Source: Plasmodium coatneyi
Lineage: Eukaryota > Apicomplexa > Aconoidasida > Haemosporida > Plasmodiidae
Reading direction: 5' to 3'
Assembly (NCBI RefSeq): GCF_001680005.1
Contig: NC_033561.1
Span: 1,178,001-1,242,000, forward strand
DNA length: 64,000 nt
A model generated the notes under the pieces. The model did not search any database, had not been told where the DNA came from, and saw only the letters and a program-made list of their open reading frames with translations. How positions within the stretch are numbered: position 1 is the stretch's first letter; each line of letters starts with the position of its first letter. The position numbers and the translations under genes were made by a program. Below are positions 44,409 through 55,993 of the stretch, in pieces.

Positions 44409-47369
44409 ATGGGAAACCATAAATTTTTGAAGAATGCGAACATAGTTTGCTTCGCGTTGCTGCACATTTTAGTTAAAGTAAGTTTTCGTTGAAACATTGG
44501 TAAAATTTTTTTTTTTTTTTTTCGTTCGAGTATGTGCTTGCCGTTGGGCTTAGGGTTGAGCTTAGTGTTCAGCATAGTGTACAGCATAGTGTACATCATA
44601 GTGTGCATCTTAGTGTTTAGTTTAGTGCTTAGCTTAGTGTTTAGTTTAGTGCATAGCTTAGTGTTTAGATTAGTGCATAGCTTAGTGTTTAGTTTAGTGC
44701 ATAGCTTAGTGTTTAGTTTAGTGCATAGCTTAGGACTAATGCCATCGTTGCTAAAGGCGGTGTTCACATTATGAGTGTTCCCAAACGTACACCTTTTTTT
44801 TTTTTTTTGCACCCTTTCGCAGGATGATCAGTCGGGTAGAGGAAGAGGTGTGCAGCCCAGAGGCCTCTCCGAGTTTATATCTTCAATATTTCCGTCCTCC
44901 AATGGAAGCACATTTTATGATGATGATGACGATGATCTGCGCCAGGAAGATGGTTTTAGGTCGGGTGAGGAATCGGATAGGTTTGTTGCAAAATGTGGGG
45001 TAAGTGGCAGCTGCGGTTCTGTAGAGAGCGAATCCTCTATGAGATGTAGCTGTCTGCGAGCGGGGGCCTCCGTCGATAGGGTTTCCACAGACGACAGTTC
45101 CGATGGTGGTAGGTCCTGCACGAGGAGCGTCAAATGCGAAGGCGGTTTCTGCGAAGGGGCTAGAGATATTGCGGGGGATATAAGAGATGATCTTGCGGGT
45201 AATATTGGAGACCGTTCTTTGGACAATCCGTTAGATGATCAATTAGATGATTCACTGGATGATTCGCTGGATGATTCACTCGATTATCCAGAAGATGATG
45301 CAGAAGATGAAGCAGAAGATGATCCAGAAGATGATCCGTGGGACGATGGTGAGAATGACCTAACTGAAGACATTGTGGAAGACGAAGTGGAGGGAACTCT
45401 AAGTGACGACGTTGAAGAAGAGCTGAGAGATCGTTCAGACAGAAGGTTAGAGGATTCTGTGGAAGAGGAGCTGAGAGATCGTTCAGACAGAAGGTTAGAA
45501 GATTCTGTGGAAGAAGAAATGAGAGATCGTTCAGACAGAAGGTTAGAAGATTCTGTGGAAGAGGAGCTGAGAGATCGTTCAGACAGAAGGTTAGAAGATT
45601 CTGTGGAAGAGGAGCTGAGAGATCGTTCAGACAGAAGGTTAGAGGATTCTGTGGAAGAAGAGCTGAGAGATCGTTCCGACAGAAGGTTAGAAGATTCTGT
45701 GGAAGAAGAGCTGAGAGATCGTTCCGATAGAAGGTTAGAAGATTCTGTGGAAGAAGAAATGAGAGATCGTTCCGATAGAAGGTTAGAAGATTCTGTGGAA
45801 GAAGAAATGAGAGATCGTTCCGACAGAAGGTTAGAAGATTCTGTGGAAGAAGAAATGAGAGATCGTTCAGACAGAAGGTTAGAAGATTCTGTGGAAGAGG
45901 AGCTGAGAGATCGTTCAGACAGAAGGTTAGAAGATTCTGTGGAAGAAGAGCTGAGAGATCGTTCCGACAGAAGGTTAGAAGATTCTGTGGAAGAAGAAAT
46001 GAGAGATCGTTCCGACAGAAGGTTAGAAGATTCTGTGGAAGAAGAAATGAGAGATCGTTCAGACAGAAGGTTAGAGGATTCTGTGGAAGAAGAGCTGAAA
46101 GATCGTTCATACAGAAGGTGGTTCGAGGATTTAATGGAAGATTCGCTGAAAGATAGTTCAGACAGAAGGTTAGAAGATTCAGTGCAAGGGGAGCTGAAAA
46201 ATCGTTCATACAGAAGGTGGTTCGAGGATTTTATGGAAGATGCACTGAAAGATGGTTCAAGCAGAAGGTTAGAAAATTCTGTGGAAGAAGAGCGTAAAGA
46301 TCGTTCAGACAGAAGGTTAGAAGATTCAGTGGAAGAAGAGCTGAAAGATCGTTCATACAGGAGGTGGTTCGAGGATTTAATGGAAGATTCGCTGAAAGAT
46401 AGTTCAGACAGAAGGTTAGAAGATTCAGTGCAAGGGGAGCTGAAAAATCGTTCATACAGAAGGTGGTTCGAGGATTTTATGGAAGATGCGCTGAAAGATA
46501 GTTCAGGCAGAAGGTTAGAAAATTCTGTGGAAGAAGAGCGTAAAGATCGTTCAGACAGAAGGTTAGAGGATTCTGTGGAAGAAGAGCTGGACGATAAATT
46601 GGATAATGATATGGAAGAGATTGTAGATGACTCCTTAAATGATAGAATAGAAGATGCAGTGGAGGACAGATTAGGCAGCACTGCAGAGGGTGTTTTGGGG
46701 GACCGTGTGGAAGATCCATCGAACGAATCATTAGTCGATTCAAAATTTTCGGATTCGAATGATTTGGATGGAAGTATGAGTCGTTCATCTGACCGTGCCA
46801 ATAAGAAGAATACTAAGACTAAAGGAAAAAGGAGTTCTAGGGGAAAGTGTTTCTACCCTTTTAATAATACCTGCTCTTGTGATTTTAGGAACTCAGATTC
46901 ACCTCAAGCATTATCTGAAGAACAGGTAGAGGTGAAGATCCACAAATTGGGTTCTATTGTAGATGTAAGGGATATGTACATCATATGGAATTATGTAAAT
47001 GATAATGAGAAGAGAAAGTTGGATGACATGAGGACCAAATTGCTGACTTACTGTGATTGCCTAGCTGATGCGTGTGAAATCCCTCATGAAATTAAGAAAC
47101 AAGAATGGCTAAGAGTCCATCGATTTATGGATAGAGTTTTTATACGATACGAAAAGAGATTCACGAAACCTATCCACTCATTTTTGGAGAATGGAAGGAC
47201 CGACCGATGGAAGTTTATCGACTTTTTAAATAACTACAGAGCCAAGTCCCGAAGGTTTAGGAATGTCATGTATAACTACTGGAAGAAAAACATCCTCACA
47301 AGGATCGAAACATACCAACGCCTTTTGGTAGACGCGAATTCAGGACGTAGAAGGAAAAATAAAGAATAG
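44409..47369 (+). CDS. Giant repeat-bearing PHIST/RAD exported protein E
   Basis: Exon 1 is 44409-44477 and exon 2 is 44823-47369. The intron is AAA|GTAAGT...TTTCGCAG, phase 0. The product is 871 residues, two to three times the other members. Exon 1 is a short signal (MGNHKFLKNANIVCFALLHI). A canonical PEXEL, RGLSE, is at R36. A Ser/Cys-rich part (about 60-130) and an acidic block of LDD/EDD units lead into 14 copies of VEEE[L/M]RDRSDRRLEDS (about 220-443). Two copies of an 82-residue higher-order unit follow (about 444-607). The C-terminal PHIST domain (about 710-860) has VRDMYIIWNYVNDNEKRK, KQEWLRVHRFM and NYWKKN. Repeats of alternating acid and base residues suggest an extended helical or highly charged rod bound to the host-cell skeleton. 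That is inference. Confidence 0.9.
44543..44732 (+). repeat. 24-bp minisatellite inside intron 1 of PHIST E
   Basis: Four clear 24-bp copies of AGCTTAGTGTTTAGTTTAGTGCAT-like units begin at 44631, 44655, 44679 and 44703. They are preceded by degenerate 12-bp half units (CATAGTGTACAG). Each unit contains TTAG and GCATAG, possible cryptic 3' splice sites. The array explains the 345-bp intron. Introns of the other plus-strand PHIST genes here are 128-186 bp. Confidence 0.88.
45411..46082 (+). repeat. 48-bp coding repeat, 14 copies, in PHIST E
   Basis: Fourteen uninterrupted in-frame copies encode VEEE[L/M]RDRSDRRLEDS. Copies differ only at a Leu/Met codon and a few silent sites (TCAGAC/TCCGAC/TCCGAT, GAG/GAA), so they are recently homogenised. 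Two minus-strand frames are also free of stops across the array. Confidence 0.95.
46083..46574 (+). repeat. 246-bp higher-order coding repeat, 2 copies, in PHIST E
   Basis: Copies are 46083-46328 and 46329-46574, nearly identical. Each encodes 82 residues built of two 33-residue units containing SYRRWFED[L/F]MED and one 16-residue VEEERKDRSDRRLEDS unit. It derives from the adjacent 48-bp repeat with an insertion. Confidence 0.93.
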
Positions 47370-49184
47370 GGATGTTAGTACTGCTGGATTTGCTTCCCTT
47401 GCGCGAAGATCGCCATAGGGTGGTGTACCCTTTTATGTGAGAAAAAGTTTACTACTTTTATATGTGTGCATATATAGCCGCACTCGTTTCGACTGTGTTT
47501 TGTAAATTGTGATATAGAGAGATTTTTGAGTACTTCCGTGGGATCGTCTGTTCGAGAGGAAATATTATTATGCGCAATGACACAGGTTGGCTGAGCTACA
47601 CTGAGAAGTTACGGCCGAATAGTGTGCTTACCTCCGTGATTTACGCATTTGTCTCTGTGGGGTGTGGATGCCGTGCGGCAGACCACATGCTAATCATCGA
47701 TACCCGAGAATGATGCTGTAATTTGTTCTATATGGTGTACCCCTTATGTTCCACTCGTTTTGGCGTTTCTCCTACATGAGCAGATAAATTCGTGAGCCAA
47801 TTCGGACAGATATACACACACCCTGCTAAGTCAGTGATGATTCAGTCCTTTTGGGGGCTCAGCGCCTGTGTTAGCTGTGATTACAAAGCGAGTGTGCATG
47901 ATTTGTGTGAAGCTACTAGTACGATGTGATTACAGTTTTGCGTTTTTATTTTACTCTTCATGCCTATGTGTGTGTATATGTATATAAGTGTTCTTTTTTT
48001 TCTTTTTCTTTTCCCATAATTAACATTTTTTTTGAGAGAGAAATTCAAGGAATGTTCTTTAAGTCCGATTTATGTGTGTCAATTTAGAGACGATTTAGTC
48101 TTATGGGGTGTTACGTTAACTGCACGTGGCACGAGCTAGCTGTTTTTAAAGTGCGAGGAAAGGTGGACCGGGTGTATGGGGTAACTATTCTTGCCTTATG
48201 GTTCATAACTGCGCTTTGAAAAGTGCTTTTACATATGGTATTGTCCAAGTTCTCCACACCGTGTTACCGTACTTCCAGGGGAAAAAAAATTGATATTTGA
48301 TAAGGAAGGATTTTTTCCCCTTTTGAGAAAAACCGGGTTCGCGAAATAACGCAGATGAAGAAGCCACGCTTGAAGGGTCCGCAGCCAATTACGCAAGTGA
48401 TGGCTTCACCTGCGCGTACACATGGTCGATCAGAATTGTAGAGATAAAGGGAGATAAACAGGGTTATAGTAGAGCGGCTAATCGAGTCAACGTATTAGTT
48501 GCTGCAAGTTGGCATAATTTTTTTTTCTTTTTTTTACTACCCTACCCCATTTGGCGATTAGATAAATTTTACTCACATTGTTGCGGAACTGCGGTGAGAA
48601 ATCCTCACTGTTATATATGTCATTTGGGTGCCATAGAACGATGTACAATACAAAAAGAACCAACATTCGGTTGCGCATAAACTGAACTAATCTACCGATG
48701 CATGCATACGCGGGAAGCCCTGTTTACACGCATCGTTCTGGTTGCATCTTATTATTATTATTATTATTATTTTTTTTTTATATTTATAAAAATAAAAATG
48801 AGCCACTCGAAATTAAGAAAATAAAAACATAGATTCTATTTTTGTGAGAAAAAAAAAAAAAAAAAAAAAACTAACTGGGGATTTTTCCAGTTTTTTATTC
48901 ACCATTTTGCGGTGACGCGTTGTAGCGGCCGTTTTGGCAATTTGCTCGTTAGCATGGGTCATATCCGTTGTCGCACCTGATCAGAGATATTTTGGGGCGA
49001 ATTTTTGTTAGCACAGACGTAGATTTGCCCCTTTGGTGTGTTCTTCTATGGCCAGGTGTGTTACCCTTTAGCGGTGTGTGTGTATATATGCATGCGCGTT
49101 TGGGTTCCTACCTGCGTAATGCTCACCCCCGGGGAACGCCCCTTTTTACCTTTTTACCCTTTCGCCTTTGTTCAGGACTCCATT
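47370..49184. other. Intergenic region between PHIST E and F, with a possible signal-peptide exon
   Basis: 1.8 kb. It contains the minus-strand candidate exon at 48577-48678 listed separately, an (ATT)n microsatellite at about 48751-48771 and an A run at about 48849-48870. Nothing else is recognised. Confidence 0.5.
48577..48678 (-). pseudogene. Orphan signal-peptide exon (possible small secreted protein or gene relic)
   Basis: ATG at 48678 opens 34 codons beginning MRNRMLVLFVLYIVLW, a good signal peptide. It is followed by a polar stretch ending SPQFRNN and a strong GTGAGT donor in phase 0, the layout of exon 1 in the neighbouring exported-protein genes. No long second exon follows. The nearest acceptors (TTGCAG near 48507, GCGCAG near 48410) lead to immediate stops. 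A weaker CCCCTGGAAG acceptor gives 22 more residues ending KALFKAQL near 48203. It is either a very small secreted protein or a relic that lost its main exon. Confidence 0.35.
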
Positions 49185-51089
49185 ATGGAAACATGCCACG
49201 GAATGATTTTTTCAAGCGCCAAAAATTTCCGGGGGAGGAATGAGAAGAATGGAAAGACCCGTTTTGTCTCTTCTCCCGGAAGGGAGAAAAAGGCCCTCAG
49301 AGGTGGTTTTACACGTTTCTGGATGATTAGTGCTTTCGTTTTGCTTCTTCTGTTGTGTGTGCTCCAGGTGGGTGAACTTTGCGTAGCAGCTTTGCAGTGT
49401 GTCACTTTAACGTGTGTCCCCTTTTCGATGTGCCGCTTTACCGTGTGGCAATTTTTTGCGCTTTCTATTCTTCGCTTACGTTGCACATATTACTTTGTTG
49501 AGCGAGAATTCGGGGAATTCTTCACGTGTACGTAATTTTAAACCACGTTACAGAAAAAACCGATGAAGGGAGAAGACCGAAGAGGTGTAAGAACATTGGG
49601 CAGGATTCTTGGTGGGTTCTACACAATGCAGCCAATGGTGCGCTCCAACGTAAGGAATCAAGAAATGGAGAACGAACGAGGGTGGGATCAGTGTAGCTAC
49701 ATATCTAACGAATGGGACCAGATGGATCACCGTTTTGAGCAAATGTGGATGAGGGAAGAGTGGCTACGCAGAGGGAAATACAGACCTAGGAGTTCGTATG
49801 ATACATGCCCTTATGGTTGCACGGATGCTGATTTGGTGGAGGAGCTATCCGAAGTGGATATTAACGAAAGGCTTGATAAGATAGGCACTCATGTAGACGT
49901 GAAGGAGATGTTTATTCTGTGGAGTAATGTGCATAGGCATGAAAGGAAGAAGTACATACAGATGCAGAAAAAAGCAAAGGTATTCTGCGATAATTTAGTT
50001 AAAACTTTTCATATTCCAGAGGAGGTTAGGATTAGAGTTTGGATGAAGGCGCATAGATGTATGACTTCTTTTTTTCTTCACTTTGAAAAAAGGCACCACA
50101 AACATTTTCTCATGTTTTTGAGGCGGGGCCCATCTTCTAGGAATAGATTCCTTAGGTATATAAATCGAACCCGAAATGTGTGGAACATACGCAGGACGAA
50201 AATAAACATCTACTGGCGCAGTAAGATGGTTGGGGCTTTTAGGGAGTACTGGAGCATGTACTATAGTGAGTCATACCCCGTGGGGGGCGCGCCTCGCAGG
50301 GATGTCAGGGTGTATGGAACTGTGGGTTCTGAGGAGAATGGTAATAGGGCTATCAGAGAACAAGGCAGCAGGAATGCAGACCGGTCCGACAACAGGAATG
50401 TCGGATTGAACGATAGAAGGGGCAGCAGAATGTATGGTAGTGCAGATAGCACTTTATACGGAAGTACGGATAGCACTTTATATGGAAGTACAGATAGTAG
50501 TTTGTACAGAAGTAGGGATAGCAGTTTGTACGGAAGTACGGATAGTAGTTTGTACGGAAGTAGGGATAGCGTCCTGTACAGAAGTAGGGATAGAGGGGTG
50601 GGCGAGAGAAGAAATGAAGGTTTAGGCGAAAGTAGGTATGGCGAATTGTTTGGCAGTATGGATCAGGGCCTTAATGTGAGTAGAAGTGATAGCTTGTTTG
50701 GTAGTATGGATCAGGGTCTTAATGTGAATAGAAGTGATAGCTTGTTTGGTAGTATAGATCAGGGCCTTAATGTGAATAGAAGTGATAGCTTGTTTGGCAG
50801 TATGGATCAGGGCCTTAATGTGAATAGAAGTGATAGCTTGTTTGGCAGTATGGATCAGGGTCTTAATGTGAATAGAAGTGATAGCTTGTTTGGTAGTATA
50901 GATCAGGGCCTTAATGTGAGTAGAAGGGATAGCTTGTTTGGGAATATCGATCAGGGCCTTAATGTGAGTAGAAGCGAGGATATGTATGACAGTATTGATC
51001 AAGGCCTTAATGTGAGTAGAAGTGAGGGCTTGCTTGGCAGTTTGAATGAGGGCCTTGATGTGAGTTGGAAGGAAGACTTGGACTATTGA
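49185..51089 (+). CDS. PHIST/RAD exported protein F with C-terminal repeats
   Basis: Exon 1 is 49185-49367 and exon 2 is 49554-51089. The intron is CAG|GTGGGT...CGTTACAG, phase 0. The product is 572 residues. The recessed signal is WMISAFVLLLLLCVL (about 46-60). PEXEL candidates are RTLGR (R74) and RILGG (R78), both with a non-standard fifth residue. The PHIST domain is central (about 155-290), with VKEMFILWSNVHRHERKKY, RIRVWMKAHRCM and IYWRSK. It is followed by six 8-residue units (DSSLYGST type) and nine 16-residue units (SLFGSMDQGLNVNRSD type). Repeats thus lie after the PHIST domain, opposite to gene E. Confidence 0.88.
50445..50588 (+). repeat. 24-bp coding repeat in PHIST F
   Basis: Six copies of an 8-residue unit: DSTLYGST, DSTLYGST, DSSLYRSR, DSSLYGST, DSSLYGSR and DSVLYRSR. 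Confidence 0.9.
50643..51074 (+). repeat. 48-bp coding repeat, 9 copies, in PHIST F
   Basis: Nine 16-residue units of SLFGS[M/I]DQGLNV[N/S]RSD type. The inner six are nearly identical in DNA. The last two or three diverge (DMYDSIDQGL, GLLGSLNEGL). Confidence 0.93.
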
Positions 51090-52204
51090 ATCAACGGAGG
51101 GATGGAAGAATCACACTGTGGAGGCAACACGTAGGAGGGACTCACAACACATATGTACACTTCCACGCACATATCTGAGGGGTGGAGCATTTTTCATAAG
51201 AGGATCACGAGAAAATGGAAAATGGAAAAATAGGATAAAATGGTCTACGGGGGAGGGGGGAGGTTTCCTCCTGAGGAGCCATTATTCATTAGGCTTGGAG
51301 GTATCCTTTCCCCCCTCCCTTCGCCATTTCGTTTTTTGTCAGAGTAATGAAAGAAGGGTTGTATTTAAGAAGGCACATTCTTGAGTGCTTGTATACTCAT
51401 TTGTTAATTGCTGTCTCACATGGAGTTACCACTTGGAAGGGGATTAACATTCCTCAGTTAGCTACGGCCCTTCGGTTATTCGGTACAGGGAGGTGTACCG
51501 ATAATTGTGTGCGAGTGAATCACAGAAACTTTCCAGCAATTTTATACAAGGGTGTCAAATGGTGGAACTGCAAATGGGGAATATTTTTAACACTGAATGT
51601 GCTTCCCACGTTAGGAGAGCGCATAGAATATTCCGCCTGCTTCACCCCAGCGAAAAGGCGCTTTTGCTGTTGTAGTACATCCCCATGAGGTGATCCCTTA
51701 TATTTGCGGATGCGAAAGTTTTGGTGCATTAACCAAGAAGTCATATGTTGAGAGTAGCTCCAATTGGAGTGGAGATGAATTTAAAGTGTGAAGAGGCTGT
51801 GGTTCTGGGAAAGGTGATTAATTTTGTAAGGCTTGGTTAGGATATCCTCCTCATTCTTAAACATCCCTTGCGTGATGTTTTTCAGCTTTTTTACCTAATC
51901 GATGTAGTCCTTTTGGTGTTATTCGTACCCACTTTGGAAGTAAAATAATCAAAGTTGAAGTAATCCCTTTGGTAATGTGTCTATGTGTGGACGTGTCCAC
52001 ATGCCCAGCTGACAAAGTGCGTGCGTTTTGCCTTCCCCTGGAGGTCAGTAGAAATGTGTGGATAAACCGGACGGGTGGTTTGAAAAGGCTTCGCCATAGG
52101 GAGGCAGAAGGAATGTTGACTTAAATTGTCAGCTAATTTGGGCAGTGGAAATTCACATTAGTGGTTGACGTTTTAGTTTTGTGGCTATGTTTTAATTTTT
52201 TTTT

Positions 52205-52300
52205 TGTTTCTGTTTTTGTTTCTGATTTTGTTTGTTTGTTTCTGTTTTTGTTTCTGTTTTTGTTTCTGTTTTTGTTTCTGTTTTTGTTTCTGTTTTTCTT
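52205..52300. repeat. GTTTCTGTTTTT tandem repeat
   Basis: Imperfect 12-bp tandem repeat of T-rich units. It is non-coding. Confidence 0.75.
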
Positions 52301-54119
52301 TGTTTTATTTATTTATTTTTTTTTTTTTCGTTTAGCTGCCACTGCGCGGTGTTCTTTTTAGGGTGCTCCATTCCATTTCGGAATGCGTGTCCTAAAATAG
52401 CGATGTGTAACCTTTACGACCATTCGAGTGTGCATCCAGCATGTGGAGAAAGGGCCTAGCCCCCCATCTGGGGAATCACCTAAATGGGGTGTTCACAATT
52501 TTTGCATACTTCCATTTAGGAGAAAACAACTTTAAAGCGATAATATGTGCTCATCTTCACGGAATGGCGAAATATAGAACAGGCAGGACATTAAGGAAAG
52601 GTACCTCCTCACAACCTCCACATTTTCACAAATGGGATAAAGAAAATTGTTTTGAAGGAACTAAAGAGCCATTTGCAGCTGCACCGATTTACGGCCCTTG
52701 TGGTGGCTTTCCTCCCTGTTAGCACTCCCATTTTATGCGTTTCGTCCCCAAGGAGGGTGAGCATATTGGAATGTCTAGCATGTTCACGGGGAGGCTACCT
52801 TTTACACATAGCAAAGGGTTACTCGTGCGAAGGAAACATGTGGATATATCTTTCTCTTTTTTTTTTTTTTTCAAAGCTTAGGAAAAGGTAAAAATAAAAC
52901 CCCACTTCGATCTGACAAAAGGAGAGTCTATTTTTACGTTCACATAAATTGCGATTTTTTTTTTTTTTTTTTTTTTCGCTTCTTAAAAAAGGGGTAACTT
53001 GGTATGAAGTTAAGTTGGCTACATTCTCTAGGCAATGCAATGGAAATGATTTATGCCTTATTTGGCTCTGATGGGAGATTGCCTAAGAAGGCGCGAGGTG
53101 CCTTTGCACTCAGTGGTGTGCATGCTTTATGTAGGGGCAGGGGAACATGTGTATACAACACATACGTTCTGGCACGCGTGAGAGGTACTAATCATACGCA
53201 TAAGTGTGAGCAGCACATTTGAGGCACATTTCGAATGATAAGCGGACATCATATGAGGACGATCCTCTACATGCATGTGTAGGATGTTTAGAAGAATTGG
53301 CCAAAATGTTGGGAGGTATGGGGGTTGACTAAAGAAGGGTTACTCCATACATACACACCACCGCGGGGGGGGTTGAATAAATACCGAATCATTCATATGT
53401 GCATTTTAGCGAGTACACACCAAGGTTGCCCCAGAAGGGTAGAGCGAATAGTTTTCTTAGCACGCTCACCAAGTATACAAAAGGAAAAGTTAGCGTGAGA
53501 GAATTTTCGTGACGAATTAAATGATGACGAAGATGGTAAAGGGGGTGGGTGTGGGCGTAGTGGGCAGAAAGAGTCATACCAATACGCCCTATTTTGATTA
53601 AATGCACAAAAAAAGTGAAAAGTGCGATAAGGCAGATTGATGAGTGCGTGTAAGGGGAGAAGGTTCGGAGGAGTGAACTCACTCCAATTGGTTAAGTGGC
53701 ACATACGAAAACATATATACACAAGAGAAGAAAAATATATAGATGTTCACGCTTACTTATGTGCGTGTTTGACGGGGCTGAGGTTTAACTGCATGCAGAA
53801 GCAGGTCACCATAGAGATCAATGAATTTTCTGAAAGTTTCTCTTTTTTGAAATCCTCGGTTGCACTACTTTGGTGGGGCAGAACGGTTAAAACGACAACG
53901 CTTAGCGATCTGTGTTGTGCAATCATAATATAAGGAAGAAAAAAAAAAAAAAAAAAAAGTTCATGTTGCAGAAGTGTTAAAATTACAACTGCGCATGCAA
54001 CTAGATTAGGGCGTATCGATAGAACGATCTGGTTAGGGGATGTCGCGATGTTATGTTTTTATTTATTATTATTATTTTTTCTCAAAAGAGAGGATAAAAT
54101 ATGCGGTAATTGTGAGTGA

Positions 54120-54150
<31 letters not shown>

Positions 54151-54437
54151 GTTTGAATATGCGTGTGTAATACTCTACCGGAAGATGACCAAACCATAGA
54201 ACAAGAAGAGGAGGCAGAACGAGCAAGAATATATAATCTGGCTTTACTCAGATTAACACGAAATGGCTGAGTTTAAAATGTTGTAAAGCACCACATAAAC
54301 GGGCAAATAATAACTTAAAATGATGCTATACGCTGCAACGTAACAATTGGCAGGGAAATGTGAGGAATGCAATTTATGGCATTGAAAATTAACTACAGAA
54401 AAATATAACAAAAGAAAAGGAGAAAGTAGGAGGAACC

Positions 54438-54462
54438 ACCACCACCACCACCACCACCACCC
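54438..54462. repeat. (CCA)n trinucleotide microsatellite
   Basis: About eight CCA units with no interruption, in non-coding DNA upstream of PHIST G. Confidence 0.85.
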
Positions 54463-54801
54463 TTCCCCGAGTTTGACATCATCCCTGTTTTCACACGTTA
54501 TCCATTTGTTCGTTGCTTTTTTTTTTTTTTTTTTTTTTGTGCAAAATTGTTAAGCGTTTTACCTGTTTGCCTTGGTGGAGCGTTCATCTGCCTTTTTTTC
54601 GTCGTCGCTGTGGCCATTCCACACAGGGCAGATATGCATTTTTGGAAAATTGTACACGTATAGGTATACACACCTGTGCATGCGTGGTTGATATATAAGA
54701 AGCGCTCCTTTGCCTCCTTTTTATTGTGCGTGATTGCTTTTTTTTTTTTTTTTCTGGAATGTGCACCCCCTTTTGACGCGGTTATAAGGTAAAGACTCAA
54801 A

Positions 54802-55032
54802 ATGGGGGAGATGTACAAGAGACAGTTTTTCAGTACACCAGGGATGGCGCAATCGGGGAGAGAAAAAGAAGGAGCAATTTGTTGTGCAACTGATACAGAG
54901 GGAGCAGCAAGGGAGAGTAGAAATATCCTGAGGACATTATTTTTGAGACCTCTCAAAGTTGTGCTCTTTGTTCTGTTATTTTATTATGTACAGGTAATGT
55001 AGTGAAAGAGGAAATTTTGTCAAGTTGCATTT

Positions 55033-55066
<34 letters not shown>

Positions 55067-55993
55067 TCTTTCCATTTAACGTAGCTGTGTGTTCATGTGA
55101 GTATACCTGGATGTACGAGTTACGCATTGTGTGTTTACGTATCCATAAGGAGTACTTCTCATCCCCCGCAGAGTTATTTTCCGGGGGAGTCAAGCGTGAG
55201 GGGGGGATCTTGTTCCAGTCCTCAGAACTTCACTGAATGGGGACCCTTTACGGGGAGATCCCCCCACCAGAAGAAACTGTCGAAGATTTTATTCAGAATC
55301 AAAAAAACCATAATGAAGAAGAAAAAAATGGATCCTGAAAATGAGTTCATCGATGAGGAAAACAAAATTATGAAGAAGAATATGAAAAAAAGAAACAGAA
55401 AAGCAAAAAAAAAAATAGGAGATTTATTTTATGTAAAAAATAAACAAATTAATAAGGCGGACATTGTTATTGTGAAAACTGAAGTGGGAGAAATAAAACC
55501 AAAGGTGGAAAAACAGACAGTAGTCATAGAAGATATAGACACATGGGGGGACCTAGAAGAAGGGGAGTTGTTTGTAAAAATAAAAAGTCTGAATGGTCTT
55601 ATCAATTCTAACCAAATGTTCAGCATATGGAAGAGTGTACACACCTTGATGGAGAAAAAATATTTTTACAGAGAAGAGAAAATATGGAATTCCTGCGAAA
55701 AAATTGCCGAGACTTACCAGGTCCCGAAAGAGTCTAAGATGAATATATGGTACAAGGTGTATTACAACATGAAGGAAGAAATAATAGAAACTGAAAAAAA
55801 TCAATTTAACAAAATTTACCCTTTTATTGATAAGGGGCTGTGTGAACATGAAGATTTTATTAAATTTTTATTTGATGAATTGGATCTGTGGAAGAAAAAA
55901 AGAAAGAGTATCGAGAGAAAGTGGATGCATTTGCTATTCTTAAATTTGAAGTTTTCTAGGAGAAGAAACATGATTCTCCTCGGCAGCTTATGA
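54802..55993 (+). CDS. PHIST/RAD protein G, no clear PEXEL
   Basis: Exon 1 is 54802-54993 and exon 2 is 55172-55993. The intron is CAG|GTAATG...CCCCGCAG, phase 0. The product is 337 residues. The signal is recessed (LKVVLFVLLFYYV, about 51-63). After the splice there is no RxLxE. The nearest match is KKLSK, with Lys in place of Arg. A strongly basic stretch (KKTIMKKKKM, KKNMKKRNRKAKKKIG) leads to the PHIST domain (about 185-325), with SNQMFSIWKSVHTLMEKKY, MNIWYKVYYNM and LDLWKKKRKSIERKW. It may be exported without PEXEL processing or retained. The basic patch is unlike its acidic neighbours. Confidence 0.85.

Larger units (their letters stand above)
51090..54801. other. Long intergenic region between PHIST F and G
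   Basis: 3.7 kb, the longest gap in the accessory half. It has a 12-bp GTTTCTGTTTTT repeat at about 52205-52300, a CCA microsatellite at about 54438-54462, and homopolymer runs near 52956-52976, 53940-53958, 54126-54150 and 54519-54538. No gene, RNA gene or clear pseudogene is found. Confidence 0.5.

Noticed and set aside
45284..46801. 505-codon minus frame rich in SSSTESSNLLSERS
   Set aside because: It is the complement of the 48-bp sense repeat. The sense strand has the signal exon, PEXEL and PHIST domain.
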